This document shows, in pieces, positions 45,393-54,334 of a DNA stretch of 64,000 nucleotides; position 1 is the stretch's first letter; each line of letters starts with the position of its first letter. Location: assembly GCA_040880805.1 (NCBI GenBank), contig JBBDHW010000024.1:69891-133890 (forward strand), read 5' to 3'. Under the pieces are notes generated by a model. That model saw only the letters and a program-made list of their open reading frames with translations. It did no database searches and was not told the origin of the DNA. The translations under genes and the position numbers were made by a program. This stretch comes from Acidimicrobiia bacterium. GTDB lineage: Bacteria; Actinomycetota; Acidimicrobiia; IMCC26256; DASPTH01.

Positions 45393-46745
45393 GTGACCAG
45401 GGTCGATGTCGCGATCGAGTCCGCGATCGAGCCGCCGCGACGCGGTGCACGTGAACGCGCACCGCTCACGCTGTGGGCCGTACTGGTCCTTGCCGGAGCC
45501 CTTCTGGTGCGGCAGTTCGTCGACCCGGTCGCTATCGCGCGTCACGATGCCGTGCCGCTCCACGCGAGCTTCGACCCGCACATCGAGATCGCGGTCGTGT
45601 TGCCTCTCGCGATCGCGCTCGCGCTGATCGTGTGGGGGGCGCGATTGGCTGCCACGCTCGAATGGCGACGGCTGCTCGCGGGAGCGTGGGTCGCGTCGAC
45701 ATCGTGGGCGATCGGACTGGCGGCCGTCCGGGGCTGGGGCCGGATCACCGCGCCGCTCGAGCACTCGGGCGAGTACCTCGCGCTCCTGCCAGGCATCCAC
45801 TCCATCCCGAGCTTCCTCGACGGATTCGTCGAAAACATCCGCCATTACCCAGTTCACGTGCAGGGGCATCCTCCCGGCTTCGCCACGCTGAGCGCGTCGC
45901 TCCACGCGGGTGGCTTGGGATCGCCCGTGCTCGTCGCGTTGTTGTGCATCGTCGTCGGTGCGGCGGCGGCCCCACTCGTGCTGGTCGTGGTGCGCGAGGT
46001 CGTCGACGAGGAGTGGGCGCGGCGTTCGGCGCTGTTCGTGGTGCTGGCACCGATGTCGATCTGGATCGCGACGAGCGCGGACGCGTTTTATGCCGGTGTG
46101 TCGTGCGCCGCGACCGCGCTCGTGGTGCTCGCCACCGGGCGGCAGGGCTCGAGGGGCGACGCGTACGCCGTCGGCGGCGGCATCCTGTTCGGAGTCCTCG
46201 CGTATCTCTCGTACGGCCTCGTGCTCGTCGCGGTGATTCCCCTCACGGTCGCGGTGTACCGCCGCGCCCCGCGTCCGGTTCTGCTGGCGTGCGCGGGCGC
46301 GCTGCCGGTGGTCGGCGCGTTCCTGCTGTCGGGGTTCTGGTGGATCGACGGCTTGCTGGCCACCAGGGATCGATACTTCGCCGGTGTCGCATCTCGGCGT
46401 CCCTACCCGGTGTTTCTCGTCGCCAACCTCGCGAGCTTCGCGATCGTGTTGGGACCGGCGGCGTTCGTGGCGCTGACCCGACTCCGTCACCGTCGGGTAT
46501 GGCTGTTGGTCGCAAGCGCGCTCGCCGCGGTCGCGCTCGCGGATCTCAGCGGGATGTCGAAAGGGGAGGTGGAGCGCATCTGGCTACCCTTTGCGCCATT
46601 CGTCCTCGTGTCGTGCGGCGCCCTCTGGTCGGCCCGCGTCACGAACGGCACGCGAGATCGACGGTTCTCGACCGGCACAATGTGGTTGGCGGCGCAGGCC
46701 GGCCTGGCCGTAGGCCTCGAGGGATTGGTACGAACCGCATGGTGA
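45393..46745 (+). CDS. Polytopic membrane protein, probable GT-C/GT39-like glycosyltransferase
   Basis: 450 residues from GTG 45393. The frame also contains ATGs at 45315 and 45321, but an inverted repeat (ATTCG-N5-CGAAT, 45330-45344) suggests that region is regulatory. About ten hydrophobic segments. A large loop after TM3 has HVQGHPPGFATL, like the acceptor loops of GT-C mannosyltransferases. It overlaps the response-regulator gene, so it may share a function with the two-component system and epimerase. Confidence 0.7.
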   Translation: MTRVDVAIESAIEPPRRGARERAPLTLWAVLVLAGALLVRQFVDPVAIARHDAVPLHASFDPHIEIAVVLPLAIALALIVWGARLAATLEWRRLLAGAWVASTSWAIGLAAVRGWGRITAPLEHSGEYLALLPGIHSIPSFLDGFVENIRHYPVHVQGHPPGFATLSASLHAGGLGSPVLVALLCIVVGAAAAPLVLVVVREVVDEEWARRSALFVVLAPMSIWIATSADAFYAGVSCAATALVVLATGRQGSRGDAYAVGGGILFGVLAYLSYGLVLVAVIPLTVAVYRRAPRPVLLACAGALPVVGAFLLSGFWWIDGLLATRDRYFAGVASRRPYPVFLVANLASFAIVLGPAAFVALTRLRHRRVWLLVASALAAVALADLSGMSKGEVERIWLPFAPFVLVSCGALWSARVTNGTRDRRFSTGTMWLAAQAGLAVGLEGLVRTAW

Positions 46746-47431
46746 TGTCGAGCCGGGTCTTGGTCGTCGATGACGATCCGACCGTTACCGAGATCGTCAC
46801 GCGCTACCTCGAGCGCGAAGGGTTCGTGGTCGAAGCAGTGGGCGACGGGAACGAGGCACTGGCACGCGCGATGGCCGAACCCCCCGCGCTGGTGGTGCTC
46901 GACCTCATGTTGCCGGGCATCGACGGCATCGAAGTGTGTCGGAGGCTCCGGGCCTTCGCGCCGATTCCGATCGTGATGCTGACCGCGCGCGGCGACGAGG
47001 AAGATCGCATCATCGGCCTCGAGCTCGGGGCCGACGACTACATCTCGAAGCCGTTCTCGCCGCGCGAGTTGACCGCGCGGGTCAAGGCCGTGTTGCGCCG
47101 AGTCGAGGCTCCGGTGCCTGCCCAGCAGGCGGCGACCATCACGTGCGGCGACGTCGAAATCGATCTTCGGGCTCGTGAGGTGCGCCGATGCGCGGAGCCC
47201 GTCGCGGTCACCGCGCGCGAGTTCGACCTCCTCGCCTTTCTGGTGCTGCGCCCCCGGCATGCGTTCCGGCGGGAAGAGCTGCTCGAACAGGTGTGGGGCT
47301 ACACGTACGGTGACACGGCGACGGTCACCGTGCACATTCGACGATTGCGCGAGAAGATCGAGGAGAACCCGTCGGAGCCGCGATGGATCAAGACGGTGTG
47401 GGGCGTCGGGTACCGGTTCGATCCCACATGA
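46745..47431 (+). CDS. OmpR/PhoB-family response regulator
   Basis: 228 residues from ATG 46745 (ATG 46739 is an alternative); it overlaps the preceding stop by one base. The receiver domain has VLVVDDDPTVTEIV, the phospho-acceptor Asp in LVVLDLMLPGIDGIEVC and the Lys in DYISKPFSPREL. The C-terminal winged helix shows ELLEQVWGYTYGDTATVTVHIRRLREKIE and GVGYRF. It acts with the histidine kinase that starts within its stop codon. Confidence 0.95.
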   Translation: MSSRVLVVDDDPTVTEIVTRYLEREGFVVEAVGDGNEALARAMAEPPALVVLDLMLPGIDGIEVCRRLRAFAPIPIVMLTARGDEEDRIIGLELGADDYISKPFSPRELTARVKAVLRRVEAPVPAQQAATITCGDVEIDLRAREVRRCAEPVAVTAREFDLLAFLVLRPRHAFRREELLEQVWGYTYGDTATVTVHIRRLREKIEENPSEPRWIKTVWGVGYRFDPT

Positions 47432-48669
47432 ACACTTCTCCCCGCGGCACCGATCTGTCCCGTGTCCTGCTGGCGGCTCTCGTTGGCGCGTCGGTCATCG
47501 TGCTCGTTGCAATCGCCGCGCGTGTCCCCGCCGCCGACGCCGTCAAGCTCGCCGCCATCGGGAGTGGAGTCGCGCTTGCGGGCGCGATCGGGGGAGCGTG
47601 CGTACTCCATTTCGTGCGCCGGCAGTCGCTCGCGGTGCAGATCGCCGCAACCGCGCTCGTCGTTCTGATCGCGGTCGGAGCGGGTGCGTTCGTCGCTGCA
47701 CAGGCCATGTTCTTGAGCGAACACGATCTCGCAGCGCTCAGCGTGATCCTCGTAGCTGCGGGCGTGGTCGGCGTCGGTACCGCGGTCGCGCTGGGCCGGC
47801 GCGTCGGACGCGCGAGCCAGACGCTCATCGACGTCGCGCGTGGCATCGGTACCGGTGAAGTCGCACTCGTCGAGAGCCCGCCAGCGGTGCCTCAGGAGCT
47901 TGCGCGCCTCTACCACGAGTTGCTCGTCGCGTCGGCGCGACTCGATGACGCGCGCCGAAGAGAGCAGGCACTCGAGGCGTCACGCCGCGAGCTCGTTGCG
48001 TGGGTCTCACACGACCTGCGCACTCCACTCGCGGCGATCCGCGCCGTCGCGGAGGCGCTGGAGGACGGCGTCGTCTCCGATCCCGAGACCGTCGCCCGCT
48101 ACCACACGACCCTGCGAGTGGAAGCCGACCGCCTGAGTGGCCTCGTCGACGACCTGTTCGAGCTGAGCCGCACCCAAGCCGGCGTACTGCGGCTGGAACT
48201 CGGCCCCGTATCGCTCGGTGATCTGGTCTCCGACGCGATCGCCGGCGCGCGGGCGACGGCGGAGGCAAAGGGTGTTCGCATCGAAGGCCGGCTCGCCGCG
48301 ACCGCAACCGACCTCGACGCGTCCGCGGCTGAGGTGCTCCGCGCGCTGCGCAACATCTTGGAGAACGCGATCCGTCACACCCCGAGCGACGGAACCGTGC
48401 TCGTGGAAGCCGATGCCGACGACGACTACGCCTACATCTCGGTGCAGGACTCCGGAGGTGGGATACCCGACGATGATCTACCGCGCGTCTTCGACGTCGC
48501 GTTCAGTGGCAACACGGCTCGTACCCCGGGGAGCGGCGCCGGTCTCGGACTCGCGATCGCGCGTGGCCTGGTCGAGGCGCATCGCGGCGACCTCACTGTG
48601 CGCAACGAGTGCGACGGTGCGCGCTTCACCGTTCGCCTGCCGCTCTCGGTACCTCGCGAGTGGGCTTGA
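47428..48669 (+). CDS. Sensor histidine kinase
   Basis: 413 residues from ATG 47428, overlapping the regulator stop as ATGA. Four hydrophobic segments in the first ~130 residues form the sensor; short loops suggest intramembrane sensing. Then the phospho-acceptor His in AWVSHDLRTPLAAIRAVAEA, and an ATPase with ILENAIRHTP (N box), VQDSGGGIPDDDLPRVF (G1) and GAGLGLAIARGLVEAH (G2). The signal is unknown. Confidence 0.93.
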   Translation: MNTSPRGTDLSRVLLAALVGASVIVLVAIAARVPAADAVKLAAIGSGVALAGAIGGACVLHFVRRQSLAVQIAATALVVLIAVGAGAFVAAQAMFLSEHDLAALSVILVAAGVVGVGTAVALGRRVGRASQTLIDVARGIGTGEVALVESPPAVPQELARLYHELLVASARLDDARRREQALEASRRELVAWVSHDLRTPLAAIRAVAEALEDGVVSDPETVARYHTTLRVEADRLSGLVDDLFELSRTQAGVLRLELGPVSLGDLVSDAIAGARATAEAKGVRIEGRLAATATDLDASAAEVLRALRNILENAIRHTPSDGTVLVEADADDDYAYISVQDSGGGIPDDDLPRVFDVAFSGNTARTPGSGAGLGLAIARGLVEAHRGDLTVRNECDGARFTVRLPLSVPREWA

Positions 48670-49715
48670 TGCGCGTCCTGGTGACCGGCGGTGCCGGGTT
48701 CATCGGCTCGCACATCGTCGAAGAACTGGCTGGGGCCGGCCATGAAATCGTCGTCCTCGACTCGATCCATCCGGCCGCCCACCACGAGTTCCCCACCTGC
48801 GTCGTTCCCGGCGTGGAGTACCACTGGGCCGATCTTGCCGACACGGAAACGCTGCATCGGGTGACGAGCGGGATCGACGCGGTCTGCCATCAGGCGGCGA
48901 TGGTGGGGCTCGGCGAGGATTTTGGCGACGTCGTGGGCTACGTACGCGACAACGCGTGCGGCACCGCGCACCTCCTCCACGCGCTCCACGGGCGACGCTT
49001 CCGCGGTGCGTTCGCGCTCGCGAGCAGCATGGTGGTCTACGGCGAGGGCCGGTACCGCTGTGAGCGGCACGGTGAGATACGTCCCGAGCCGCGCGAGGCC
49101 GCGCGTCTCGCGAAGGGCGACTGGGAGCCCCGATGCCCAACGTGTGATCGCGAACTCTGTCCCGAGGCGGTTCCCGAGAGCGCGCCGGCTGATCCGCGTA
49201 GCGTGTACGCCGCGACCAAGCTCCACCAGGAGCATTTGTGCGGACTGTACGGACGCGAACACGGCGTGCCCGTCACTGCCCTCCGGTACCACAACGTCTA
49301 CGGGCCGCGCATGCCGCGCAACACCTTGTACGCGGGCGTCGCCGGCATCTTCCGGAGCGCGCTCGAGCGCGGGGAGGCGCCGCAGGTGTACGAGGATGGT
49401 GATCAGCTCCGCGACTTCGTCCACGTCCGAGATGTCGCCCGTGCCAACCGCCTCGCGCTCGAAGCGGAGTGTCCGTACAACGGTCCGCTGAACATCGCGA
49501 GTGGCACCCCTCGCTCGGTCTACGAGCTCGCCGCCGCGCTGAGCCGCAACCTCGGGCCCGACGCCCCGCCACCGGAGATCGTGCCGCGCTACCGCCTCGG
49601 AGACGTGCGGCATGTCTTCGCCTCGCCGAACGCGGCAGCTCGACGCCTCGGCTTCGTGGCTGCCGTGTCATTCGACGACGGCATCAGGGAGTTCGCAGCC
49701 GCGCCGATGCGTTGA
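48669..49715 (+). CDS. NAD-dependent sugar epimerase (dTDP-L-rhamnose 4-epimerase-like)
   Basis: 348 residues; the ATG overlaps the kinase stop by one base. Extended SDR: NAD motif VLVTGGAGFIGSHIVEEL, catalytic SVYAATKLHQEH (Tyr and Lys), and LRYHNVYGPRMPRNTLYAGV. An inserted Cys-rich segment, EPRCPTCDRELCPEAV near residue 155, is a trait of dTDP-L-rhamnose 4-epimerases and may bind zinc. It probably supplies a nucleotide sugar for surface glycosylation together with the membrane protein gene of the same operon. Confidence 0.85.
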   Translation: MRVLVTGGAGFIGSHIVEELAGAGHEIVVLDSIHPAAHHEFPTCVVPGVEYHWADLADTETLHRVTSGIDAVCHQAAMVGLGEDFGDVVGYVRDNACGTAHLLHALHGRRFRGAFALASSMVVYGEGRYRCERHGEIRPEPREAARLAKGDWEPRCPTCDRELCPEAVPESAPADPRSVYAATKLHQEHLCGLYGREHGVPVTALRYHNVYGPRMPRNTLYAGVAGIFRSALERGEAPQVYEDGDQLRDFVHVRDVARANRLALEAECPYNGPLNIASGTPRSVYELAAALSRNLGPDAPPPEIVPRYRLGDVRHVFASPNAAARRLGFVAAVSFDDGIREFAAAPMR

Positions 49716-49749
49716 GCGCCCGCCGCGAGCCCGCGGCGTAGATGAATTG

Positions 49750-49767
49750 GTCTACTCGTGGGTAGAC
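49750..49767. promoter_or_regulatory. Candidate autoregulatory operator of the MazEF-like module
   Basis: Perfect inverted repeat GTCTAC-N6-GTAGAC ending eight bases before the antitoxin GTG. Position and symmetry fit autorepression by the antitoxin or toxin-antitoxin complex. Confidence 0.55.
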
Positions 49768-49775
49768 TCAGGGCT

Positions 49776-50015
49776 GTGAGCACAACGATCAGGGTGAGTG
49801 AGCAGACGCGAGCACGATTCGCGAAGCTGGCCGATGTAACCGGGCGGCCGATGACCCAGCTCCTCGACGAGGCCGTGGATGCGCTCGAGCGCCGAGTGTT
49901 CTTCGACGAGATGTCGGCTCGTTATTCCGATCTACGCGGCGATGCTCACGCCTGGGCGGAGATCGAGTCGGAACGCGCCGTCGAGAGCCATGCGCTGCGT
50001 GATCGTTCGGTGTGA
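49776..50015 (+). CDS. Ribbon-helix-helix antitoxin (MazE-like)
   Basis: 79 residues from GTG 49776. The N-terminus, TTIRVSEQTRARFAKLADVTGRPMTQLLDEAVDAL, is a ribbon-helix-helix DNA-binding domain; the C-terminus is acidic and helical and should cover the MazF toxin. The toxin start overlaps its stop by four bases. A perfect palindrome just upstream is the likely operator. Confidence 0.85.
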   Translation: MSTTIRVSEQTRARFAKLADVTGRPMTQLLDEAVDALERRVFFDEMSARYSDLRGDAHAWAEIESERAVESHALRDRSV

Positions 50016-50350
50016 CCTCGCGCCGGGGTGAGATCTGGCTCGTCGACTTCGGCGAACCGATCGGCACCGAGCAAGCCGGGCGGCGCCCGGCGGTGGTCGT
50101 GTCCGCTGACCGCTTGAACGACAGCCGCGCGGGCGTCGTCATCGTCGTGCCGTGCACCACGACACGTCGGGGGTTGCCGTCGCACATCGAGATCGAACCG
50201 GGAGCTTCCGGTCTCGACGATGTGAACTACGCGAAGTGCGAGGACGTGAAGTCGGTTTCCGAGCAGCGCATGATCGCCCGGCTCGGTGTGGTGGGAGACG
50301 AGCCGCTGTTCGCGATCGCTCGAGCGCTCAGGTTCTTGCTCGACTTCTGA
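50012..50350 (+). CDS. MazF/PemK-family mRNA interferase toxin
   Basis: 112 residues from GTG 50012, overlapping the antitoxin stop. Typical MazF: SRRGEIWLVDFGEPIGTEQAGRRPAVVVSAD at the start, VIVVPCTTTRRGLPSHIEI, and the catalytic-region Cys/Asp in YAKCEDVKSVSEQRM. MazF cleaves single-stranded RNA. The pair forms a complete type II toxin-antitoxin module, unrelated to the PHD/PIN pair at 13.3 kb. Confidence 0.92.
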   Translation: MTSRRGEIWLVDFGEPIGTEQAGRRPAVVVSADRLNDSRAGVVIVVPCTTTRRGLPSHIEIEPGASGLDDVNYAKCEDVKSVSEQRMIARLGVVGDEPLFAIARALRFLLDF

Positions 50351-50361
50351 GTGGCTGACGG

Positions 50362-51720
50362 TCAACGGTCGCCGAGGGCGACGGCCTCCGGTTCGGGTGG
50401 GCCGTATTCGTCGGCGCCCGGGGACGCGACGCCTTCCGCCGCGGTGACGCGCCGCACGTTCCGCGTGAGCACCCACCACGCCACCGCCCAGGCGACCGCG
50501 AAGCCGCCCACGACGAAGGCCGCGACCCGTGGCCCGGCCGCGTCGGCGATCGCCGATGCCACCAGGCTCGAGATTCCGAGCGACAGCGTGATCAGCGCGA
50601 AGTCGACCGCGAAGACACGCCCTCGGATGTAGTCCGGAACCAGCACCTGCAGCCCGTACGTGGACAGCGCCCACTGCGTGCCTCCGCCGAGGTGCGCCAC
50701 GAAGATCACCACCGCCGCCACCCACAGCGCCGGCGCCAGGCCGAGCGCCATGTACGAAAGACCGAAGACGCCGAGCGCGAGTCCGATCACGCGGAACAGG
50801 CGTCGGTGTTCCGGCCCGCTCAGACGGTGACCGAAGAACGGCCCGATCAGCGCACCGACGCCGCGCGCCGCCATCAGCACACCGACGCCGATGTCTCCCT
50901 TGTCGAACACGTCGACTCCGAAGACGGGAATGAGCGCGAGCACGCCCGCGGCGAGTCCGAACCCGCCCTTCACCGAGATCAGCGCGAACACGCGACGGTC
51001 ACTTCGGGCGTAGTGCACGACCTCGACCGTCGCCGCGACCATCTTGGGGTGTTCGTGGTCGGGCTCGCGCTGCTCCGAGAACGATCGACGGATGCCCGAC
51101 AGGACGAGCGCCGAGAGGAGGAACGACATCGCGTCGATCACGAAGGCCGTGTCGCGCCCGAACACCGTGGACACGACGCCGCCCACCGCAGCACCCACCG
51201 CGAGCATCGTGCCCCACAGGGACCCGCCCAACGCGTTGGCCGTCGGCAGATCCTCGGGTTCGACCAAGTTCGGGATCGCGGCGTTGGAGGACGGCTCGAA
51301 CGGCGCGCTGAACACCGAGAGCAACGCCAGCAGCGGGTAGGCCAGCCAGACGGTGTCCGGCCCGACCAGCAGGAACGCGGCGCAGATCGCGACCCGGGCC
51401 AGGTCGCACCAGATCATGAGCTTGCGTCGGTCGAGACGGTCGGCCAGCACGCCGGCCACCGGTGATGCGAGGAAGAAGGCTGCTTGCTGGGCAAGGATGG
51501 CGAGGCCGACGTCGATCGCGCGACCGGTCGTCTCGAGGATCAGCCCCGTGATCGCGACGAACAGGAACCAGTCGCCGCCGAGCGAGATGACCGAGGCAAA
51601 GAACAGCCGTCGGAACTCGCGGTTCCGCCCGAGCAGCGAGAAGCCGGCGCGGAACCCGGTGCGCCCCGAGAGCTCTCGGTGCACTCGCTCCTCGGGAGAC
51701 AAGCGCTCGCCCCCGACCAT
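50362..51720 (-). CDS. MFS transporter (EntS/MFS_3-like)
   Basis: 452 residues. Twelve hydrophobic segments; AGVLADRLDRRKLMIWCDLARV is the TM2-3 loop of the MFS_3 branch that includes enterobactin exporter EntS, and PEDLPTANALGGSLWGTMLAVGAAVGG follows in TM5. An N-terminal polar extension of ~30 residues is cytoplasmic. The substrate is unknown. It is convergent with the MazEF operon and divergent from the gene at 51762. Confidence 0.88.
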   Translation of the reverse strand: MVGGERLSPEERVHRELSGRTGFRAGFSLLGRNREFRRLFFASVISLGGDWFLFVAITGLILETTGRAIDVGLAILAQQAAFFLASPVAGVLADRLDRRKLMIWCDLARVAICAAFLLVGPDTVWLAYPLLALLSVFSAPFEPSSNAAIPNLVEPEDLPTANALGGSLWGTMLAVGAAVGGVVSTVFGRDTAFVIDAMSFLLSALVLSGIRRSFSEQREPDHEHPKMVAATVEVVHYARSDRRVFALISVKGGFGLAAGVLALIPVFGVDVFDKGDIGVGVLMAARGVGALIGPFFGHRLSGPEHRRLFRVIGLALGVFGLSYMALGLAPALWVAAVVIFVAHLGGGTQWALSTYGLQVLVPDYIRGRVFAVDFALITLSLGISSLVASAIADAAGPRVAAFVVGGFAVAWAVAWWVLTRNVRRVTAAEGVASPGADEYGPPEPEAVALGDR

Positions 51721-51761
51721 CGGGGTGTTGTACCACGTTGCGGTCTGCGAGACTGGCGCGC

Positions 51762-52040
51762 GTGGACTTCGCCACGCGCGCTGATCTCGCGGGCCGTCTT
51801 CGCGGTCTGGTCATTCTCCTCGACGATCACCTCACGCTCGACCAGTGCCGATCGATCGACGAGCGCATCGACGCCGACGAGTTCGGATCGGCGCTCGAGA
51901 CACTCGCCGACTGGCTCGCGGAAGCCCAGACGCCGGTCCCTGACGACATCCGCCGCGACTTCGAGCGTCTGTCGTCGCAGATCGGAAACGCTGAGCGCGT
52001 GATGGGTCCGCTCAACGAGCACTGCCCGCAGGAGACGTGA
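51762..52040 (+). CDS. Hypothetical small acidic protein (possibly MafI-type immunity)
   Basis: 92 residues from GTG 51762 (a TTG at 51738 is possible). It is helical and acidic: ILLDDHLTLDQCRSIDERIDADEFGSALETLADWL, then VPDDIRRDFERLSSQIG. This layout resembles MafI-like immunity proteins of polymorphic toxins, but no toxin gene is nearby, so the call is tentative. It overlaps the next gene by one base. Confidence 0.6.
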   Translation: MDFATRADLAGRLRGLVILLDDHLTLDQCRSIDERIDADEFGSALETLADWLAEAQTPVPDDIRRDFERLSSQIGNAERVMGPLNEHCPQET

Positions 52041-52291
52041 TGAGCCTCGCCGCCCAACTGACCGGATCGATCCTCATCCTCGCGGCCTTCGTCGGCGTGC
52101 AGATGCGCAGGCTCAGCAGCGTCGGGCTCGCGTATCTGATCGCGAACGTCGTGGGCTCGGTCCTCTTGTTGGTGACCGCGGTGGTCGAGACGCAGTGGGG
52201 CTTCGTGCTCCTCGAGGTCGTGTGGCTCGCGGTGTCGCTGTGGAGCCTCGTCCGACTGCTCGCCGGTCGCACGGTCGACCCCGCCCACTGA
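52040..52291 (+). CDS. CBU_0592-like small membrane protein
   Basis: 83 residues from ATG 52040 (GGAGA upstream); a GTG at 52037 is possible. Three hydrophobic segments (LTGSILILAAFVGVQ, GLAYLIANVVGSVLLLVTAVV, FVLLEVVWLAVSLWSLV) match the CBU_0592 family, whose function is unknown. It is translationally coupled to the preceding small protein. Confidence 0.75.
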   Translation: MSLAAQLTGSILILAAFVGVQMRRLSSVGLAYLIANVVGSVLLLVTAVVETQWGFVLLEVVWLAVSLWSLVRLLAGRTVDPAH

Positions 52292-52313
52292 CCCATGATG
52301 TAGGAGCGAGTGG

Positions 52314-52351
52314 CCGCGAGCCGGGTACCCCGGCGAGCAGCGAGCGACCCA
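52314..52351 (+). repeat. GCGAGCCGGG-hairpin repeat, copy B
   Basis: GCGAGCCGGG-TAC-CCCGGCGAGC with a GAGCGACCCA tail, similar to copies at 21453 and 62289. It lies between the small membrane protein and the SDR gene, whose ATG follows about 29 bases after the hairpin. Confidence 0.65.
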
Positions 52352-52364
52352 TGTCAGGAGCTCG

Positions 52365-53171
52365 ATGGACCTCGGAGTGCGGGACCAGGGATACCTCATC
52401 GTCGGCGGCACGGCCGGCATGGGGTTCGAAGCGGCGCGCGCGCTGGCCGCCGACGGGGCGCGCATCGCGGTCGCCGGACGCGACCGCGACCGGGCTTGGG
52501 GTGCCGCCGACGCGATCCGAGCGGAGTACCCGGCCGAGGTCGTGCCGATCGTCGGCGACCTCAGCAAGGGGGCCGAGGAAGCCGAGCGGGTGGTGGCCGA
52601 GGCGACCGAAGCCCTGGGGGATCTGGCCGGCATGGCGATCACAACCGGAACCAGCGGGCTGGCACACAGCACGTTGGAGGATGCCACCGACGCGGTCTGG
52701 GACGAGGCGGTCCAAGACGTGCTCATGACGATCGTGCGGACGGTGAAGGCGGTGCTGCCGCAGCTCGTCGATCGCGGATCGGGCACGATCGTCACCACGT
52801 CGGCGTACAGCATCCATGCACCGCACTCGAATCGCATGCCGTACGTGGCGCTCAAGGCTGCGATCGCGGTGTTCACCAAGAACGTGGCGAAGTCCTACGG
52901 GCGCGCGGGGGTTCGGGCGAACTGTGTGTGTCCGGGCGCGATCGAGACGGGGGGCCTGGCCGCGCTGCGCAGACAGATTGCAGCCGAGCGCGGGATCCCG
53001 GAGGACGGTGTGCTCGAGCGGGTCATGGTCGAGGAATGGCACATGGATGTCGCGTTGGGCCGTCCCGGACGCCCCGACGAGGTCGGTGACCTGTTCGCCT
53101 TCTTGCTCTCGCCGCGCGCCGGATATCTCACCGGCGCGTTGATCAACATCGACGGCGGCACCGACTTCTGA
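52365..53171 (+). CDS. Short-chain dehydrogenase/reductase
   Basis: 268 residues. The NAD(P) motif is altered to YLIVGGTAGMGFEAARAL (classic TGxxxGIG is usual). The catalytic Ser is in TTSAYSIH and the Tyr/Lys pair in YVALKAAIAVF. The C-terminal YLTGALINIDGGTDF is standard for FabG-like SDRs. Substrate unknown. It lies just upstream of a convergent ferredoxin gene. Confidence 0.9.
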   Translation: MDLGVRDQGYLIVGGTAGMGFEAARALAADGARIAVAGRDRDRAWGAADAIRAEYPAEVVPIVGDLSKGAEEAERVVAEATEALGDLAGMAITTGTSGLAHSTLEDATDAVWDEAVQDVLMTIVRTVKAVLPQLVDRGSGTIVTTSAYSIHAPHSNRMPYVALKAAIAVFTKNVAKSYGRAGVRANCVCPGAIETGGLAALRRQIAAERGIPEDGVLERVMVEEWHMDVALGRPGRPDEVGDLFAFLLSPRAGYLTGALINIDGGTDF

Positions 53172-53188
53172 CGGCGCTGGTAGATGGG

Positions 53189-53395
53189 CTACGCGGTCGG
53201 TTCCAGTTTGATGGCGTGCTCGGGGCAGCCGTCGACCGCGCGCTGCGCGGCTTCGAGGTGTTCGTCGCCGACTTCACTCCGTAGCGCGATCGAGAAGCCG
53301 TACTCGTCGGGACAGAACAGATCCGGCGACCCCGCGTAGCAGTTGCCGTGTGCCTTGCACAGGTCACGGTCGACTGCGAGTTTCTGCGTTGCCAT
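53189..53395 (-). CDS. Ferredoxin (3Fe-4S/4Fe-4S, P450-type)
   Basis: 68 residues from ATG 53395. Cluster ligands: CKAHGNCYAGSPDLFC followed by a C-terminal CPEHAIKLE. Replacement of the second Cys by His in CxxHxxC is typical of actinobacterial ferredoxins that deliver electrons to P450s. It could serve the P450 at 18.4 kb, though the genes are far apart. It is convergent with the SDR gene. Confidence 0.9.
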   Translation of the reverse strand: MATQKLAVDRDLCKAHGNCYAGSPDLFCPDEYGFSIALRSEVGDEHLEAAQRAVDGCPEHAIKLEPTA

Positions 53396-53419
53396 CCGCA
53401 CCACTGTACGGCGGTGGTC

Positions 53420-53803
53420 TCAGTGGAACCTCTTCCTCCGCGCGAGGTCGGCGCCCGTCGGCGGAGGCTTCGCGGCGACGCCGGGCGGTGGGCGATGGGC
53501 CGCAGCAGCCAGCTCCGCCAGCTCTGCGAGAAGCTCGAGGTCGGTGCGCGACTCCACCGCGATGCCGATCCAGTCCGAACCGCTCCGGAGGAGGATGACG
53601 CGCTCATCGGCCTTCAGCCGGGCCCGTTCGGCGCTGATCACCTGCCGTGTGAGCCGCAGCGCGAGCCCCACGTCACGGAAGTTGGCGACCTGGGTACCGT
53701 TCACGAACCAGGCGGGTCCATCGGTGAAGATCCCTTCGCCTTCCATGAACCCGTCGACTCCCAACATCGTCTTCACGACCTGTCGTTCGAGTTCCGGTTT
53801 CAT
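53420..53803 (-). CDS. DUF5519-like (luciferase-family) protein
   Basis: 127 residues. The segment DGPAWFVNGTQVANFRDVGLALRLTRQVISAERARLKADERV..RSGSDWIGI resembles DUF5519 proteins, sometimes annotated as luciferase family. No catalytic residues can be assigned. The C-terminus is Ala/Pro-rich. It is 24 bases upstream of the ferredoxin gene and diverges from the NUDIX gene. Confidence 0.7.
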   Translation of the reverse strand: MKPELERQVVKTMLGVDGFMEGEGIFTDGPAWFVNGTQVANFRDVGLALRLTRQVISAERARLKADERVILLRSGSDWIGIAVESRTDLELLAELAELAAAAHRPPPGVAAKPPPTGADLARRKRFH

Positions 53804-53818
53804 CGAGGGGTCAAGAGT

Positions 53819-54334
53819 ATGAGCGACGACGACGTCCTACCCCAGTTCTGTTCACAGTGCGCGACTGCGGTGGAACTGATCGAAGTCGGCGGCGAGCCGG
53901 TCTGGGTGTGCCCGAGCTGCGGGCACCGTCAGCACCGTCGCCAGATCGTCGGGGTCGCGGTGATCGTGATGGAGGAAGGTCGGTTGCTCATGGTGCAGCG
54001 CCGCTACGGCCACGACGCAGGCGCGTGGTGCATCCCGTGCGGTCACGTCGGGTGGCACGAGGACGTACGTGAGGCCGCGGTCCGGGAGCTCGAGGAGGAA
54101 ACGGGCCTCGTGGTCGAGCTCGACGGTGTCTTCGACGCGCACACCACGTTCCACGACCGCAATCGGCACCACGCAGGGATCTGGTTCTCGGGACACCGGG
54201 TGGGGGGCACGCTGCGTGCGGGCGACGACGCCGTCGATGCCGACTTCTTCGCGCTCGACGACTTGCCCGCGCCACTTGCCTTCGACACCGACGAGAGCGT
54301 GATCGAGAAACTGCGCGCGGATCGCGCTCGGTGA
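53819..54334 (+). CDS. NUDIX hydrolase with N-terminal zinc ribbon
   Basis: 171 residues from ATG 53819. A zinc ribbon (CSQC...CPSCGHRQHRR, residues ~11-40) precedes a NUDIX domain whose box is GHVGWHEDVREAAVRELEEETGL. The layout is similar to NudC-like and ADP-ribose pyrophosphatase relatives; substrate not determined. The stop overlaps the next gene as GTGA. Confidence 0.9.
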   Translation: MSDDDVLPQFCSQCATAVELIEVGGEPVWVCPSCGHRQHRRQIVGVAVIVMEEGRLLMVQRRYGHDAGAWCIPCGHVGWHEDVREAAVRELEEETGLVVELDGVFDAHTTFHDRNRHHAGIWFSGHRVGGTLRAGDDAVDADFFALDDLPAPLAFDTDESVIEKLRADRAR

